From: Rhodobacteraceae bacterium LNNU 3342
GTDB lineage: Bacteria > Pseudomonadota > Alphaproteobacteria > Rhodobacterales > Rhodobacteraceae
Reading direction: 5' to 3'
DNA: 64,000 nt
NCBI GenBank assembly: GCA_008711135.1
Contig: VUAW01000004.1
Coordinates: forward strand, 62,001-126,000
Shown piece by piece: positions 1 to 8,935 of the stretch (position 1 is the first letter of the stretch; every line of letters begins with the position of its first letter). The position numbers were made by a program, and so were the translations under genes. Below the pieces are notes generated by a model. The model made no database searches and was not told the origin of the DNA. It saw nothing but the letters and a program-made list of their open reading frames with translations.

Positions 1-1
1 G

Positions 2-415
2 GGTGAGACGATTCGCGCAGTGCAGCGACCAATCGTGATCATCACCTCGAACAACGAAAAGGAATTGCCGGACGCATTCTTGCGGCGGTGCTTCTTCCAC
101 TACATCCGCTTCCCGGACATGGAGACGCTGAAGCGGATCGTGGCTGTGCACCACCCGGACATCAAGGAGGCGCTGCTGACCCGCGCCCTGACCCGCTTTT
201 ATGAGATCCGCGAGACGCCGGGGCTGAAGAAGAAACCATCGACCTCCGAGGTTCTGGACTGGCTCAAGCTGCTTCTGGCCGAGGATCTCTCGCCCGAGGA
301 TCTGCAGACTGACACCAAGTCGGCACTGCCCCGGCTGCATGGCGCGCTGCTCAAGAACGAACAGGACGTGCACCTGTTCGAGCGTCTGGCCTTCATGGCC
401 CGATCAGGCCGCTGA
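2..415 (+). CDS. MoxR-type AAA ATPase, C-terminal part (5' end outside window)
   Basis: This is the C-terminal 137 residues of a AAA+ ATPase whose start lies left of the window; the frame is open from base 2. The segment GETIRAVQRPIVIITSNNEK followed by ELPDAFLRRCFFH is the sensor-1 and arginine-finger region of MoxR-type ATPases. These enzymes act as ATP-driven chaperones that insert cofactors or remodel partner proteins, usually with a von Willebrand factor A (VWA) partner. Such a partner is encoded at 2022-3203, three genes downstream on the same strand, so this is probably one MoxR/VWA operon. The target enzyme cannot be told from the sequence. Confidence 0.88.
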   Translation, partial: GETIRAVQRPIVIITSNNEKELPDAFLRRCFFHYIRFPDMETLKRIVAVHHPDIKEALLTRALTRFYEIRETPGLKKKPSTSEVLDWLKLLLAEDLSPEDLQTDTKSALPRLHGALLKNEQDVHLFERLAFMARSGR

Positions 416-439
416 CGGCTTTCCCCGAAAGGACATCCG

Positions 440-1855
440 ATGGCCGGACAAGACACCGCAACGTTTCGGCCGTCCCTTGGCGACCGGCCCCGGGGAACCG
501 CGCGGCTCATGTTTCGTGTCGCAGCGGTTCTGGCCGTTGCGGCCTGTGCCCCGGTAAACATGCCGCCGCCGGAAACGGCAGAGGCACTGCCGCCGATGCG
601 GACCTTTGCCGCAGTGCGCCCGCCGCCGCCGCAACGTCCCAACGCGAACATCGCGCAGGATTTCCTGGAACTGTCATTCCGCATGGAAAACGGGCGCGAG
701 CTTGCGACGATGAGCCGGTTCGAAGGGCCTGTTCAACTTCTGGTCGCCGGCCCTGCCCCCGCGACAGCAGTGGCCGACCTCGGCATCCTGATCGGGCGGC
801 TGCGGGACGAGGCAGAGATCGACATCACTACGACAACCGATCGCGCCGCCGCGCGGATCGTGATCGAGTTCCTGCCCCGCCGCGTCCTGCAACGATTCGC
901 GCCCCAGACCGCCTGCTTTGTGGTGCCCCGCGTGGCCAGCTGGGGCGAGTTTCGCCGCAACCACCGTTCCCCGATCCTGGACTGGACAACGCTGGAAGAG
1001 CGTGACCGGATCGCGATCTTCATCCCATATGACACCAACCCGCAGGAAATCCGCGATTGCGTGCACGAGGAACTGGCACAGGCGCTTGGCCCGCTGAATG
1101 ATCTTTACCGGCTGTCGGATTCGATCTTCAACGATGACAACTTCCATTCCGTCCTGACGGGTTTCGACATGCTGATCCTGCGCGCCTATTACGCGCCCGA
1201 ACTGCGCAGCGGCATGACGAGGCAAGAGGTTGCTGAACGTCTTCCGGCGCTGCTGCGCCGGCTCAACCCTGCCGGCGAACGCCCACCCGCGCCCGATCCC
1301 GGCCCCACGCCCCCTGACTGGGTCGCGGCGCTCGAGGTTGCGCTGATCCCGGATGCACGGCCCGACCGGCTGGATGCCGCGCGCTATGCTGTCACGGTGG
1401 CGCAGGATACGGGCTGGCAGGACAACCGCCTGGCGCTCAGCCTCTATGCAATGGGACGTGCCGCGGCGCCGATGTTCAGCACGCTTGCCGTCGCTTCCTT
1501 TCTGCGGGCCGGGCTTGTCTGGCGCGACCTTCCAGGGACCGAGGTGCATATCGCCCACATCGACATGCAGATGGCCGCTTTTGCCCTGAGCGCGAACCAG
1601 CCAGACCATGCGCTGGCGTTGGCTGACCGTGCGGTGGGACCCGCCTACCGCGCCCAGAACGGCGCGCTTCTGGCAAGCATCCTGATGCTGCGCGCAACCG
1701 CACTGCAGGCCCTTGGCCGCGACGCCGAGGCGCAGGCCGATCGCCTCGACAGCCTTGGATGGGCGCGTTATGGCTTCGGCACGGATGAAGAGGTGCGCGC
1801 GCGGCTGGCCGAGATCGCCAGCTTGGGTGCACCGGAACAGGAAGGCACACAATGA
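440..1855 (+). CDS. DUF2927-family lipoprotein
   Basis: A 471-residue protein with the DUF2927 signature around residues 110-270. Recognisable pieces are the DLGILIGRLRDEAEI stretch, a CF.VPRV..W.EF block and the late motif CVHEELAQALG. A possible lipobox (AVLAVAACAP) follows an alternative start at 509 (residue 24), which would give a short lipoprotein signal peptide. The 440 start has a good GAAAGGA ribosome site seven bases upstream, so either start is possible and the 509 start would explain the signal better. The C-terminal part (about 300-470) looks helical, TPR-like. The HEELAQ motif recalls a degenerate metallopeptidase, but no activity can be claimed. Its stop overlaps the next start (ATGA). 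Confidence 0.8.
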   Translation: MAGQDTATFRPSLGDRPRGTARLMFRVAAVLAVAACAPVNMPPPETAEALPPMRTFAAVRPPPPQRPNANIAQDFLELSFRMENGRELATMSRFEGPVQLLVAGPAPATAVADLGILIGRLRDEAEIDITTTTDRAAARIVIEFLPRRVLQRFAPQTACFVVPRVASWGEFRRNHRSPILDWTTLEERDRIAIFIPYDTNPQEIRDCVHEELAQALGPLNDLYRLSDSIFNDDNFHSVLTGFDMLILRAYYAPELRSGMTRQEVAERLPALLRRLNPAGERPPAPDPGPTPPDWVAALEVALIPDARPDRLDAARYAVTVAQDTGWQDNRLALSLYAMGRAAAPMFSTLAVASFLRAGLVWRDLPGTEVHIAHIDMQMAAFALSANQPDHALALADRAVGPAYRAQNGALLASILMLRATALQALGRDAEAQADRLDSLGWARYGFGTDEEVRARLAEIASLGAPEQEGTQ

Positions 1856-2016
1856 TCGTACTGGCCGGCATCGCAATCGGTGTCATCATCGGATTGATGA
1901 AGGCCCGCAGCCGCGGGGGCAACGGGTTCGACAAGGCGCAGTATGCCACCGTCTGGGCCATCCTGCTGGGACTGTTGGGCCTGTTCGTGACGATCGTGGT
2001 GGAAAGGATGCTCTGA
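1852..2016 (+). CDS. small 54-aa membrane protein
   Basis: This short ORF begins inside the stop codon of the DUF2927 gene (ATGA overlap) and ends five bases before the VWA gene start, so it sits in the middle of a tightly coupled operon. The product has two hydrophobic segments: residues 1-15 (MIVLAGIAIGVIIGL) and about 35-51 (WAILLGLLGLFVTIVV), separated by a basic loop (KARSRGG). That pattern predicts a hairpin in the inner membrane. I do not recognise a family. The tight spacing and codon use support a real gene, probably helping the MoxR/VWA system or the lipoprotein at the membrane. Confidence 0.7.
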   Translation: MIVLAGIAIGVIIGLMKARSRGGNGFDKAQYATVWAILLGLLGLFVTIVVERML

Positions 2017-2021
2017 CGGCG

Positions 2022-3203
2022 ATGTTCCTGCCCTTCTTCCAGAACCTGCGGGATGCTGGCGTGCCCGTCACGCTTCGCGAGTTTCTGGCGTTCCTGGAGG
2101 GCATGGCCGCCGAGGTTGTCATCTATGACACCGAAGGGTTCTATTACCTTGCCCGCACGGCGATGGTGAAGGACGAACGGCACATCGACCGGTTTGACCG
2201 CGCCTTCGCGGCCACCTTTGCCGGGCTGGGGGCGATAGACGCGCAGCAGGTGCTTGAAGCGCTGAACCTGCCGCGTGAGTGGCTGGAGAAGCTGGCCGAG
2301 AAGCACCTGACGCCCGAGGAGATGGCCGAGATCCAGGCCCTTGGCGGGTTCGACAAGCTGATGGAAACGTTGCGCCAGCGGCTGGCCGAACAGCAGGGGC
2401 GCCACCAGGGCGGCGACAAGTGGATCGGCACCGCCGGAACCAGCCCGTTCGGCGCGCATGGCTATAACCCCGAGGGCGTCCGGATCGGGCAGGAAAAGGG
2501 CCGCCACGGCCGCGCCGTCAAGGTTTGGGACCGGCGCGAATTCCGCAACCTTGATGACCAGGTTGAACTGGGCACCCGCAACATCAAGGTCGCACTCAAG
2601 CGGCTGCGGAAATGGGCACGCGAAGGCGCGCAGCAAGAGCTGGATCTTGATGGCACGATCCGCTCCACCGCCGAACAGGGGTGGCTGGATGTAAAGACAC
2701 GGCCAGAACGGCGCAATGCGGTGCGGGTCCTGTTGTTCTTTGACGTCGGCGGCAGCATGGACCCCCACGTCCGTGTGGTCGAGGAACTGTTCAGCGCCGC
2801 GCGGTCTGAATTCCGGCACCTGGAGCAGTTCTACTTTCACAATTGCCTTTACGAAGGCGTCTGGCGCGACAACCGGCGCCGCTGGGACGCGCAGATCCCG
2901 ACAGCGGAAATCCTGCGCACCTACGGCCCGGACTGGAAGTGCATCTTCGTCGGGGACGCCACCATGTCGCCCTATGAAATTACCCATCCCGGCGGGGCCA
3001 ACGAACACTGGAACCCCGAAGCGGGGCACGTCTGGCTGGCCCGTGCGCGGCAGCAATGGCCCGGCAACCTCTGGATCAACCCGGTGCCCGAACGAGTCTG
3101 GGGCCATGCCCATTCCATCCGCCTGATTCAGGAAATCTTCGAAGGCCGGATGGTGCCCATGACGATCGAGGGGCTGACCCGTGGAATGCGCGTTCTGGGC
3201 TAG
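2022..3203 (+). CDS. VWA domain protein, CoxE-like (partner of MoxR ATPase)
   Basis: A 393-residue protein of the CoxE-like/COG3825 group. The ATG at 2022 follows the small membrane protein by five bases and starts MFLPFFQNLRDAGVPV, as is usual for the family; upstream in-frame starts would overlap two other genes. The C-terminal half holds a VWA fold whose metal-site motif is FFDVGGSMD, the family's variant of DxSxS. It ends with the conserved PERVWGHAHSI block. Known relatives work with MoxR ATPases in assembling metalloenzymes such as CO dehydrogenase or in envelope stress. Here the MoxR end lies upstream on the same strand. Confidence 0.85.
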   Translation: MFLPFFQNLRDAGVPVTLREFLAFLEGMAAEVVIYDTEGFYYLARTAMVKDERHIDRFDRAFAATFAGLGAIDAQQVLEALNLPREWLEKLAEKHLTPEEMAEIQALGGFDKLMETLRQRLAEQQGRHQGGDKWIGTAGTSPFGAHGYNPEGVRIGQEKGRHGRAVKVWDRREFRNLDDQVELGTRNIKVALKRLRKWAREGAQQELDLDGTIRSTAEQGWLDVKTRPERRNAVRVLLFFDVGGSMDPHVRVVEELFSAARSEFRHLEQFYFHNCLYEGVWRDNRRRWDAQIPTAEILRTYGPDWKCIFVGDATMSPYEITHPGGANEHWNPEAGHVWLARARQQWPGNLWINPVPERVWGHAHSIRLIQEIFEGRMVPMTIEGLTRGMRVLG

Positions 3204-3235
3204 CGCAGAAACCACCCAGCCCCCATATTGCCGCC

Positions 3236-3925
3236 ATGCTCAAGCTTTTACCGATCCTCCTAGCAATAGCCTACGCGCTGCTGATGTACCGCTTCTCGAT
3301 GTGGCGGACAAAGCAGGAGCTGGACTCTCGTTCCTCACCCCTGTCGGATCCCGAGCTGAAGGGGATCACCGACCGGATGGCGGCCGCGCTGGGCCTTGAA
3401 CGGATCAAGGTGCATATCTACGACGTGGACCCGGTCAACGGGCTTGCCGCGCCCGACGGTCGGATCTTCCTGACCCGGGGCTTCTATGAAAAGTTCAAGT
3501 CTGGCGCCGTGACGGGCGAGGAAATTGCCAGCGTCATCGCGCATGAGCTTGGTCACGTGGCGCTGGGCCATGCCAAGCGACGGATGATCGACTTTTCTGG
3601 ACAGAACGCGATCCGGGTGGCGCTGTCGGCGGTGCTGGGCCGCTTCATCCCCGGGCTGGGCATCTGGATCGCCAACATGCTGACCTCGCTGCTTGCGGCG
3701 CGCCTGTCGCGGCAGGATGAATACGAGGCCGACGCCTATGCCTCTGCCCTGCTGGTGAAGGCCGGGATCGGGACCGGGCCGCAGAAGTCGCTGTTCCGCA
3801 AGTTGCCGAAACTGACGGGGGCTGGCGGCGGCGCCCCGGTATGGCTGGCAAGCCACCCCGCCACCGACGACCGCATCGCGGCGATTGAGGCGAACGAGGC
3901 CCGCTGGCGTGCCGCTATGAACTGA
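3236..3925 (+). CDS. M48-family zinc metalloprotease
   Basis: A 229-residue membrane-anchored peptidase. The chosen ATG at 3236 gives an N-terminal membrane segment (MLKLLPILLAIAYALLMY). The zinc site HELGH is at residues 103-107, and a downstream EYEADAYA provides the third ligand expected in the M48 (HtpX/Ste24/LoiP) family. A hydrophobic stretch near residues 135-155 could be a second membrane helix. It is shorter than HtpX (about 290 residues). The last 11 bases overlap the convergent PIN gene. A role in envelope protein quality control is likely from the family; the substrate is unknown. Confidence 0.88.
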   Translation: MLKLLPILLAIAYALLMYRFSMWRTKQELDSRSSPLSDPELKGITDRMAAALGLERIKVHIYDVDPVNGLAAPDGRIFLTRGFYEKFKSGAVTGEEIASVIAHELGHVALGHAKRRMIDFSGQNAIRVALSAVLGRFIPGLGIWIANMLTSLLAARLSRQDEYEADAYASALLVKAGIGTGPQKSLFRKLPKLTGAGGGAPVWLASHPATDDRIAAIEANEARWRAAMN

Positions 3926-4451
3926 GCGCCTTGCCCAGACGCGGCAGCCGCGCACGTTTCATCAGCGGCCGCAGTCGTTGGGACTCCCCCGACAGTTCCT
4001 CGGCCGTGGCGCGGACGCGTTCCACCACCTCGGCAACGGTATCCGGGTGCTCCTGCCACAGCGCCAGCAGAAATGGATCGGGCGCCTGCGCACGGATACC
4101 TTCGCGGTCCAGCATCAGCCGAGGAAAATCCCGCAGGTTCTGGGTCACGATGACATCCGCCCTGCCCGCCAGCGCCGAAGCCAGAACGTGCCGGTCGGCA
4201 GCATCCGGCAGCCAGAGCCGCGCTTCGGCCTCTGGATCGGCCTGCACCTCTGCCGCCGGCCAGTTGCGCTGCAAGATGGCGATCTCGGCCCGCGCCACCT
4301 GTTCCTGCCCCAGCTTGATCGTGGCGAGCGCCCACTCCTCCAGCACCCGCGCGGACCATAGCGGCGTGAAAAGGCCCCGCGCGGCGACGCCGATCAGGAT
4401 TTCCCGCAGCACGGTTGGATAAAGAACACAGGCGTCAAGAAACGCCCGCAT
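3915..4451 (-). CDS. PIN-domain putative ribonuclease (RSP_2648-like)
   Basis: A 178-residue PIN-fold protein beginning MRAFLDACVLYPTVLREIL; Asp6 is the first expected catalytic acid. The block DAADRHVLASALAGRADVI carries further acidic residues typical of the fold. I recall this as the RSP_2648-type family of Rhodobacteraceae. No antitoxin gene is adjacent. Instead its ATG overlaps the stop of the upstream rRNA methyltransferase by one base (TGATG), so the two are translationally coupled, which argues for a housekeeping RNA role rather than a toxin-antitoxin module. The 3' end overlaps the M48 protease gene. Confidence 0.8.
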   Translation of the reverse strand: MRAFLDACVLYPTVLREILIGVAARGLFTPLWSARVLEEWALATIKLGQEQVARAEIAILQRNWPAAEVQADPEAEARLWLPDAADRHVLASALAGRADVIVTQNLRDFPRLMLDREGIRAQAPDPFLLALWQEHPDTVAEVVERVRATAEELSGESQRLRPLMKRARLPRLGKALSS

Positions 4452-5638
4452 CAATCCAGCCGGAAGAACAACGACTTCAGATAGCCGCTTTCCGCCAGTT
4501 GCGGCAGCATCGGGTGGTCAGGGCCTGCAAACCCCGTATGGATCATCTGTGCCGTGCGCCCGCCGCGCCCGATCCCCCGCGTGCTGGAGGTACGGAAGGC
4601 CGTCAGGTCAGCGGCATGGGAACAGGAACACAGGCACAGGTATCCACCCGGCGCCACCAGCGGCGCGGCCAGCCGTGCCACCCTCTCATAAGCCCGGAGC
4701 CCCGCCTGAAGCGCGGGCTTGGCAGGGGCAAATGCGGGCGGATCGCAAACGACCAAGTCGAATTGCGCACCCTCGGCGGCAAGCGCCTCCATCACGGCAA
4801 AGGCATCGCCTTGACGGGTGGCAAAGCGGTCGGCCATACCCATCGCCGCCGCCCCTTCCTCTGCCAGCCGCAGCGCCGGGGCAGATCCATCCACTGCAAC
4901 TGCGGAAGACGCCCCGCCCGCAAGTGCTGCGAGCGAGAAGCCACCGACATGGCTGAACACATCCAGCACCCGCCCCCCCGGCGCGAGGCGCGCGCCAAAG
5001 GCATGGTTCGGGCGCTGGTCATAGAACAGGCCGGTCTTCTGCCCGCCCAGAACGTCGGCCATGTAGGTCGCGCCATTCATCGGCACATGGATCGGCCCGG
5101 CGACGGCGCCGCGCAGCGTGTTGATTTCTTCTGGCAGGCCTTCGAGCCCCCGGGCGCGGCCGGCCCCGTTCTTGACGATGTTCGTAACGCCCGTCACCTT
5201 CGTCAGCGCCTCGGTCAGCGGCTCAATGAGAAGTTCTGACCAGGCGGCGTTGGGCTGGATGACGGCGGTGTTGCCGAATCGATCGATGACCACGCCCGGA
5301 AGACCGTCGGCCTCGGCATGGACAAGCCGGTAGAAGGGCGCGTCGAACAACCGCTCCCGCAAGGCGAGCGCCCGTGTCAGGCGCACGGCCAGCCAAGCCT
5401 CATCGATCACGGCATCGGGGTTGCGGTCCAGCATCCGGGCGATGATCTTGGAATTCGGGTTGATCGTGACAATGCCCAGAACCTCCCGCGCCTCATCCTG
5501 AAGCTGGCAGATGGTGCCGGGGGGCAACGCGCGGGTGCGGCGGTCGGTCACGAGTTCATCGGCAAAGACCCAGGGCGCGCCGTGGCGGATGGCACGGGCG
5601 TCAGTCTTTGGGCGCAGGCGGATCACTGGGTATGTCAT
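4451..5638 (-). CDS. Class I SAM-dependent RNA methyltransferase, RlmI-like
   Basis: A 395-residue protein of the RlmI/RlmK (COG1092) family. Residues 1-75 form a PUA-like RNA-binding domain (PVIRLRPKTDARAIRHGAPW). The Rossmann methyltransferase part contains RVLDVFSHVGGFSLAA (SAM-binding motif I) and VVCDPPAFA (motif IV, the DPPxF of m5C and related RNA methylases). E. coli RlmI methylates C1962 of 23S rRNA; the exact base here is inferred from the family only. I recall neighbours RSP_2647/RSP_2648 in Rhodobacter sphaeroides with the same methyltransferase-PIN pairing. Start at 5638 has only a weak ribosome site. Confidence 0.86.
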   Translation of the reverse strand: MTYPVIRLRPKTDARAIRHGAPWVFADELVTDRRTRALPPGTICQLQDEAREVLGIVTINPNSKIIARMLDRNPDAVIDEAWLAVRLTRALALRERLFDAPFYRLVHAEADGLPGVVIDRFGNTAVIQPNAAWSELLIEPLTEALTKVTGVTNIVKNGAGRARGLEGLPEEINTLRGAVAGPIHVPMNGATYMADVLGGQKTGLFYDQRPNHAFGARLAPGGRVLDVFSHVGGFSLAALAGGASSAVAVDGSAPALRLAEEGAAAMGMADRFATRQGDAFAVMEALAAEGAQFDLVVCDPPAFAPAKPALQAGLRAYERVARLAAPLVAPGGYLCLCSCSHAADLTAFRTSSTRGIGRGGRTAQMIHTGFAGPDHPMLPQLAESGYLKSLFFRLD

Positions 5639-5694
5639 GCGCCTGCTTTAGCGGGAAGCAAGCGCCGGCGGAAGCCCCGGCGCAACAGGACGCT

Positions 5695-5727
5695 GGAAAA
5701 GCAAAACCCCGGCTTTGAAGCCGGGGT
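5695..5727 (-). terminator. Rho-independent terminator of the 53-aa gene
   Basis: A perfect 8-bp stem (ACCCCGGC/GCCGGGGT, 5706-5727) with a six-base loop. Read on the minus strand it is followed by TTTTGCTTTT. It lies 26 bases past the stop of the small ORF at 5753-5914 and before the methyltransferase start, so it ends the small gene's own transcript. Confidence 0.8.
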
Positions 5728-5752
5728 CTTGAAAACCTGGAGCGTTGATGGC

Positions 5753-5914
5753 TCAGGCGGGCTGATGCGCGCGGTTGCGGCCAGCGCCCAGGCGGCGGGC
5801 GATCCAGGCGCCAACCATGCGGACGAACTCGCGGGTAGCTTCGGCGCGAAGCTCACGGGCGCGCAGTTCGATGGCAGCAAAGTCAACGATTTCGATTTCG
5901 TTCTGGGTGTTCAT
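5753..5914 (-). CDS. 53-aa basic small protein with own terminator
   Basis: This minus-strand ORF starts at ATG 5914 with a good AAAGGA site 9 bases upstream and ends at TGA 5753. The product begins MNTQNEIEIVDFAAIELRAR and continues with a helical stretch rich in Ala, Arg and Glu and a basic C-terminus (WIARRLGAGRNRAHQ). Its own promoter region and terminator indicate a separately expressed short mRNA. It resembles the tiny DUF1127-like or RSP_7527-like proteins of Rhodobacteraceae, several of which are stress-induced or are host transcripts of small RNAs, but I cannot place it firmly in either family. Confidence 0.75.
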   Translation of the reverse strand: MNTQNEIEIVDFAAIELRARELRAEATREFVRMVGAWIARRLGAGRNRAHQPA

Positions 5915-6121
5915 GTCTCTGTTCCTTTTGGGTGTTTCTCAACTCTTCCCATGGCCCAGTAGATAGGTCAGAAGCACTTCCCATACCACGACGGATCAGG
6001 AATTGCTGCCATGCAGCATTCGCAATGCTGAAAATGCGACGGGCTTTTCCCCGACTGCCCTTGTCATTGGCGAATGCCGTCGGCATCTTGAGGGCGACAC
6101 CACAACATCCCACGCCCGGAC

Positions 6122-6150
6122 TTGTTAGCGCTAACACGATTTGCTATCTG
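6122..6150 (+). promoter_or_regulatory. edd promoter with perfect LacI-type (CceR-like) operator
   Basis: A 14-bp perfect palindrome, TGTTAGCGCTAACA, spans 6123-6136. A plausible sigma-70 promoter overlaps it: TTGTTA at 6122-6127, 17-bp spacer, TATCTG at 6145-6150. A protein bound here would cover the -35 and spacer, the geometry of repression. The sequence belongs to the LacI-family type and fits CceR of Rhodobacter sphaeroides, which controls Entner-Doudoroff genes in response to 6-phosphogluconate. Degenerate copies lie before both gap genes. Confidence 0.75.
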
Positions 6151-6191
6151 AAGCCCGGGTTCTGCCGCTTGCACAAGGGACGAGGAGCGCC

Positions 6192-7997
6192 ATGCCACTC
6201 GACAGCCGTATCGCCGAAGTCACCGACCGTATCCGTGAACGTTCACGCAGCACCCGGGACGCATATCTTGTCCGCATGCGCCGCGCCGCCGACGAAGGCC
6301 CTGCGCGTGCGCACCTGACCTGCGGGAATCAGGCACATGCCTATGCCGCGATGGGCGAGGACAAGGCCGCCCTCGCCGGCGGGCGTGCGCCGAACCTTGG
6401 CATCGTCACTGCATATAACGACATGCTTTCGGCCCATCAGCCGTACGAGAACTACCCCGAAATGATCCGCCGGGCCGCCCGGGCCGTGGGCGCCACCGCG
6501 CAGGTCGCGGGCGGGGTGCCGGCCATGTGCGATGGCGTCACGCAAGGTCAGGTCGGGATGGAGCTTTCGCTTTTCTCCCGCGACGTGATCGCCTTGGCCG
6601 CGGGCGTCGCGATGAGCCACAACGTATTCGACGCCTCAGTCTACCTTGGCATCTGTGACAAGATCGTTCCGGGGTTGGTAATGGCGGCGGCAAGCTTTGG
6701 CCATGTTCCGGCGGTCTTCATTCCTGCGGGGCCGATGACCTCTGGCCTGCCGAACGACGAAAAATCGCGCGTGCGTCAGCAGTTCGCCTCGGGCGAAGTT
6801 GGGCGAGACGCCCTCATGGCGGCCGAGATGGCGAGCTATCATGGCCCGGGCACCTGCACCTTCTATGGCACGGCGAACACCAACCAGATGCTGATGGAGT
6901 TCATGGGCCTGCACCTCCCGGGCGCGAGCTTCGTCAACCCGAACACCCCCCTGCGAGAGGCGCTGACCGTCGCGGGCGTGCAGCGGGCGCTGTCTATCAC
7001 GGCGCTGGGGAATGACTACCGGCCTGTGTCGGAAATCCTGGATGAGCGCGCCTTCGTCAACGGCATCGTCGGCCTGATGGCCACGGGCGGGTCCACGAAC
7101 CTGGTGTTGCACCTGCCGGCAATGGCACGGGCGGCGGGCGTGATCCTGGATCTGGAGGATTTCGCCGACATCTCCGCCGCCGTGCCGCTGATGGCCAAGG
7201 TCTATCCCAACGGCCTTGCCGACGTGAACCACTTCCACGCCGCCGGCGGGTTGGGCTACATGATCGGCGAACTGCTTTCCGCCGGGCTTCTGCATGATGA
7301 CACCTGCACGGTCGCAGGCGACGGGCTTCACCACTACACGCGCGAGCCGAAGCTGATCGACGGCACCCTGACGTGGGAAGAAGGCGCGGGGGAAACCCTG
7401 AACGACCGGATCCTGCGCCCGGTGTCCGACCCGTTCCAGAAGCAAGGCGGGCTGCGCCAGCTTGCCGGCAACCTTGGCCGCGGGGTCATCAAGATTTCTG
7501 CCGTTTCGCCCGACCGGCACGTGGTCGAGGCCCCTGCCCGCGTCTTCCAAGACCAGTCCGAGGTGAAGGCTGCCTTCCAGCGCGGAGAGTTCACGGGCGA
7601 CACCATTGTCGTCGTCCGCTTCCAGGGACCCAAGGCCAACGGGATGCCAGAACTTCACTCGCTGACGCCGATGCTTGCCGTCCTTCAGGACCGCGGGCTG
7701 CGCGTGGCACTGGTGACGGACGGGCGCATGTCGGGCGCCAGCGGCAAGGTTCCGGCCGCGATCCACGTCAGCCCCGAGGCCGCCGATGGCGGGCCGCTGT
7801 CGCGGCTGCGGGACGGCGATCTGGTTCGGCTGGATGCAGTCAACGGCACGCTGGAGGTTGTCGGCGTTGATCTTGACAGCCGCGAGCCTGTGATGCCCGA
7901 TCTCTCCGCCCGCCAGTTCGGCCTGGGGCGCGAGCTGTTTCAGGCGTTCCGCGACAACGTTGGCCCCGCCACGGCTGGCGCGGCCGTAGTGATTTAA
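6192..7997 (+). CDS. edd: 6-phosphogluconate dehydratase
   Basis: A 601-residue Fe-S dehydratase of the IlvD/Edd family, close to the usual 603 residues of Edd. It converts 6-phosphogluconate to 2-keto-3-deoxy-6-phosphogluconate, the first committed step of the Entner-Doudoroff path. Cluster-ligand regions are visible as [21 protein letters not shown] and the [14 protein letters not shown] motif that separates Edd from IlvD. The ATG at 6192 has GAGGAG eight bases upstream; the longer ORF from 6141 would read through the promoter. It forms an operon with eda, 16 bases downstream, and sits behind the LacI-type operator. Confidence 0.96.
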   Translation: MPLDSRIAEVTDRIRERSRSTRDAYLVRMRRAADEGPARAHLTCGNQAHAYAAMGEDKAALAGGRAPNLGIVTAYNDMLSAHQPYENYPEMIRRAARAVGATAQVAGGVPAMCDGVTQGQVGMELSLFSRDVIALAAGVAMSHNVFDASVYLGICDKIVPGLVMAAASFGHVPAVFIPAGPMTSGLPNDEKSRVRQQFASGEVGRDALMAAEMASYHGPGTCTFYGTANTNQMLMEFMGLHLPGASFVNPNTPLREALTVAGVQRALSITALGNDYRPVSEILDERAFVNGIVGLMATGGSTNLVLHLPAMARAAGVILDLEDFADISAAVPLMAKVYPNGLADVNHFHAAGGLGYMIGELLSAGLLHDDTCTVAGDGLHHYTREPKLIDGTLTWEEGAGETLNDRILRPVSDPFQKQGGLRQLAGNLGRGVIKISAVSPDRHVVEAPARVFQDQSEVKAAFQRGEFTGDTIVVVRFQGPKANGMPELHSLTPMLAVLQDRGLRVALVTDGRMSGASGKVPAAIHVSPEAADGGPLSRLRDGDLVRLDAVNGTLEVVGVDLDSREPVMPDLSARQFGLGRELFQAFRDNVGPATAGAAVVI

Positions 7998-8013
7998 CCC
8001 AAAGGAGATTTGC

Positions 8014-8652
8014 ATGACCCCTGCCGAAGCGAGCGCCCGCGCCGCCGAAATCTGCCGTCTTGCCCCGGTGATCCCGGTACTGGTGATCGACGATGCCGCC
8101 CATGCCCGTCCGCTGGCCGAGGCACTGGTCGCCGGCGGCCTGCCCGCGCTGGAGGTGACGCTGCGCACCCCCGCAGCGCTGGAGGTCATCCGCCAGATGG
8201 CGCAGGTGCCGGGTGGCGTTGTGGGTGCAGGTACGCTGCTGACCCCAGATGACGTCCGCGCAGCCAAGGAAGCCGGGGCGCAATTCGGGGTTTCACCCGG
8301 CGCGACCGACCGCCTGCTCGCCGCGGCCGAGGAGATGGGCCTGCCAATGCTTCCCGGCGCTGCCACGGCGAGCGAGGTCATGGCCCTGCTGGAGCGCGGC
8401 TACACCACGCAGAAATTCTTCCCCGCCGAGGCTTCGGGCGGTGCCCCTGCGCTCAAGGCCATCGGGGCGCCGCTGCCGCAGGTCAGCTTCTGCCCGACCG
8501 GCGGGATCAGCCTGAAGAACGCGCGCGATTATCTGTCGCTGTCAAACACGCTGTGCGTGGGCGGTAGCTGGGTCGCGCCCAAGGACCTGATGCAGGCCGG
8601 TGACTGGGCCGGGATCGAAACCCTTGCGCGCGAGGCCTGCGAACTGCGCTAG
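8014..8652 (+). CDS. eda: KDPG/KHG aldolase
   Basis: A 212-residue class I aldolase that splits 2-keto-3-deoxy-6-phosphogluconate into pyruvate and glyceraldehyde 3-phosphate. Catalytic landmarks are Glu47 and Arg51 in LEVTLRTPAALEV and the Schiff-base Lys134 in TTQKFFPAEASGG. A strong AAAGGAGA site precedes the ATG. It follows edd directly, so the two are co-transcribed under the upstream operator. The stop codon overlaps the convergent small gene through a shared CTAG; no T-tailed terminator is seen after it. Confidence 0.96.
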   Translation: MTPAEASARAAEICRLAPVIPVLVIDDAAHARPLAEALVAGGLPALEVTLRTPAALEVIRQMAQVPGGVVGAGTLLTPDDVRAAKEAGAQFGVSPGATDRLLAAAEEMGLPMLPGAATASEVMALLERGYTTQKFFPAEASGGAPALKAIGAPLPQVSFCPTGGISLKNARDYLSLSNTLCVGGSWVAPKDLMQAGDWAGIETLAREACELR

Positions 8653-8918
8653 GTCTTGTCCGATACCCTTGCCGCCCGTCCGCCCCGTCTTTGTGGGGCG
8701 GGCTGAGCGGCAAGACCTTCTGCCAGCACCTCGGTCATCGGATGACCCTCGATGCCGTGGGTGGCCAGCATGACACGCAGCGCCTCGCGCTGATCCACGG
8801 CTTCAGGCAGGCTCAGCGCCCAGTCGACAAAGATCGACCGGCACTCTGCCATGCCGATCTCCTCCATGTTGTAGCTTTCGCGGATAAGCCCTTTCGGGTC
8901 GGCCTGTTCCGGCTGCAT
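8649..8918 (-). CDS. conserved hypothetical protein, 89 aa
   Basis: A small acidic-then-basic protein beginning MQPEQADPKGLIRESYNMEE, with a helical core (ECRSIFVDWALSLPEAVDQ). A GGAG site lies nine bases before ATG 8918, making that the better start than the in-frame GTG at 8933. It lies 17 bases after glnE on the same strand and is probably co-transcribed with it. The resemblance is to uncharacterised short proteins of Rhodobacterales; no function can be assigned. The 3' end contains a GC-rich hairpin (about 8668-8705) that may serve as a shared terminator with eda. Confidence 0.7.
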   Translation of the reverse strand: MQPEQADPKGLIRESYNMEEIGMAECRSIFVDWALSLPEAVDQREALRVMLATHGIEGHPMTEVLAEGLAAQPAPQRRGGRAARVSDKT

Positions 8919-8935
8919 GGCTGGTTTCTCCACAT

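Noticed and set aside
3056..3235. Longer start for the M48 protease
   Set aside because: The extension overlaps the VWA gene and lacks a membrane segment; ATG 3236 gives a proper anchor.
3915..4451. PIN protein as a toxin of a toxin-antitoxin pair
   Set aside because: No small antitoxin gene precedes it; it is coupled to an rRNA methyltransferase instead.
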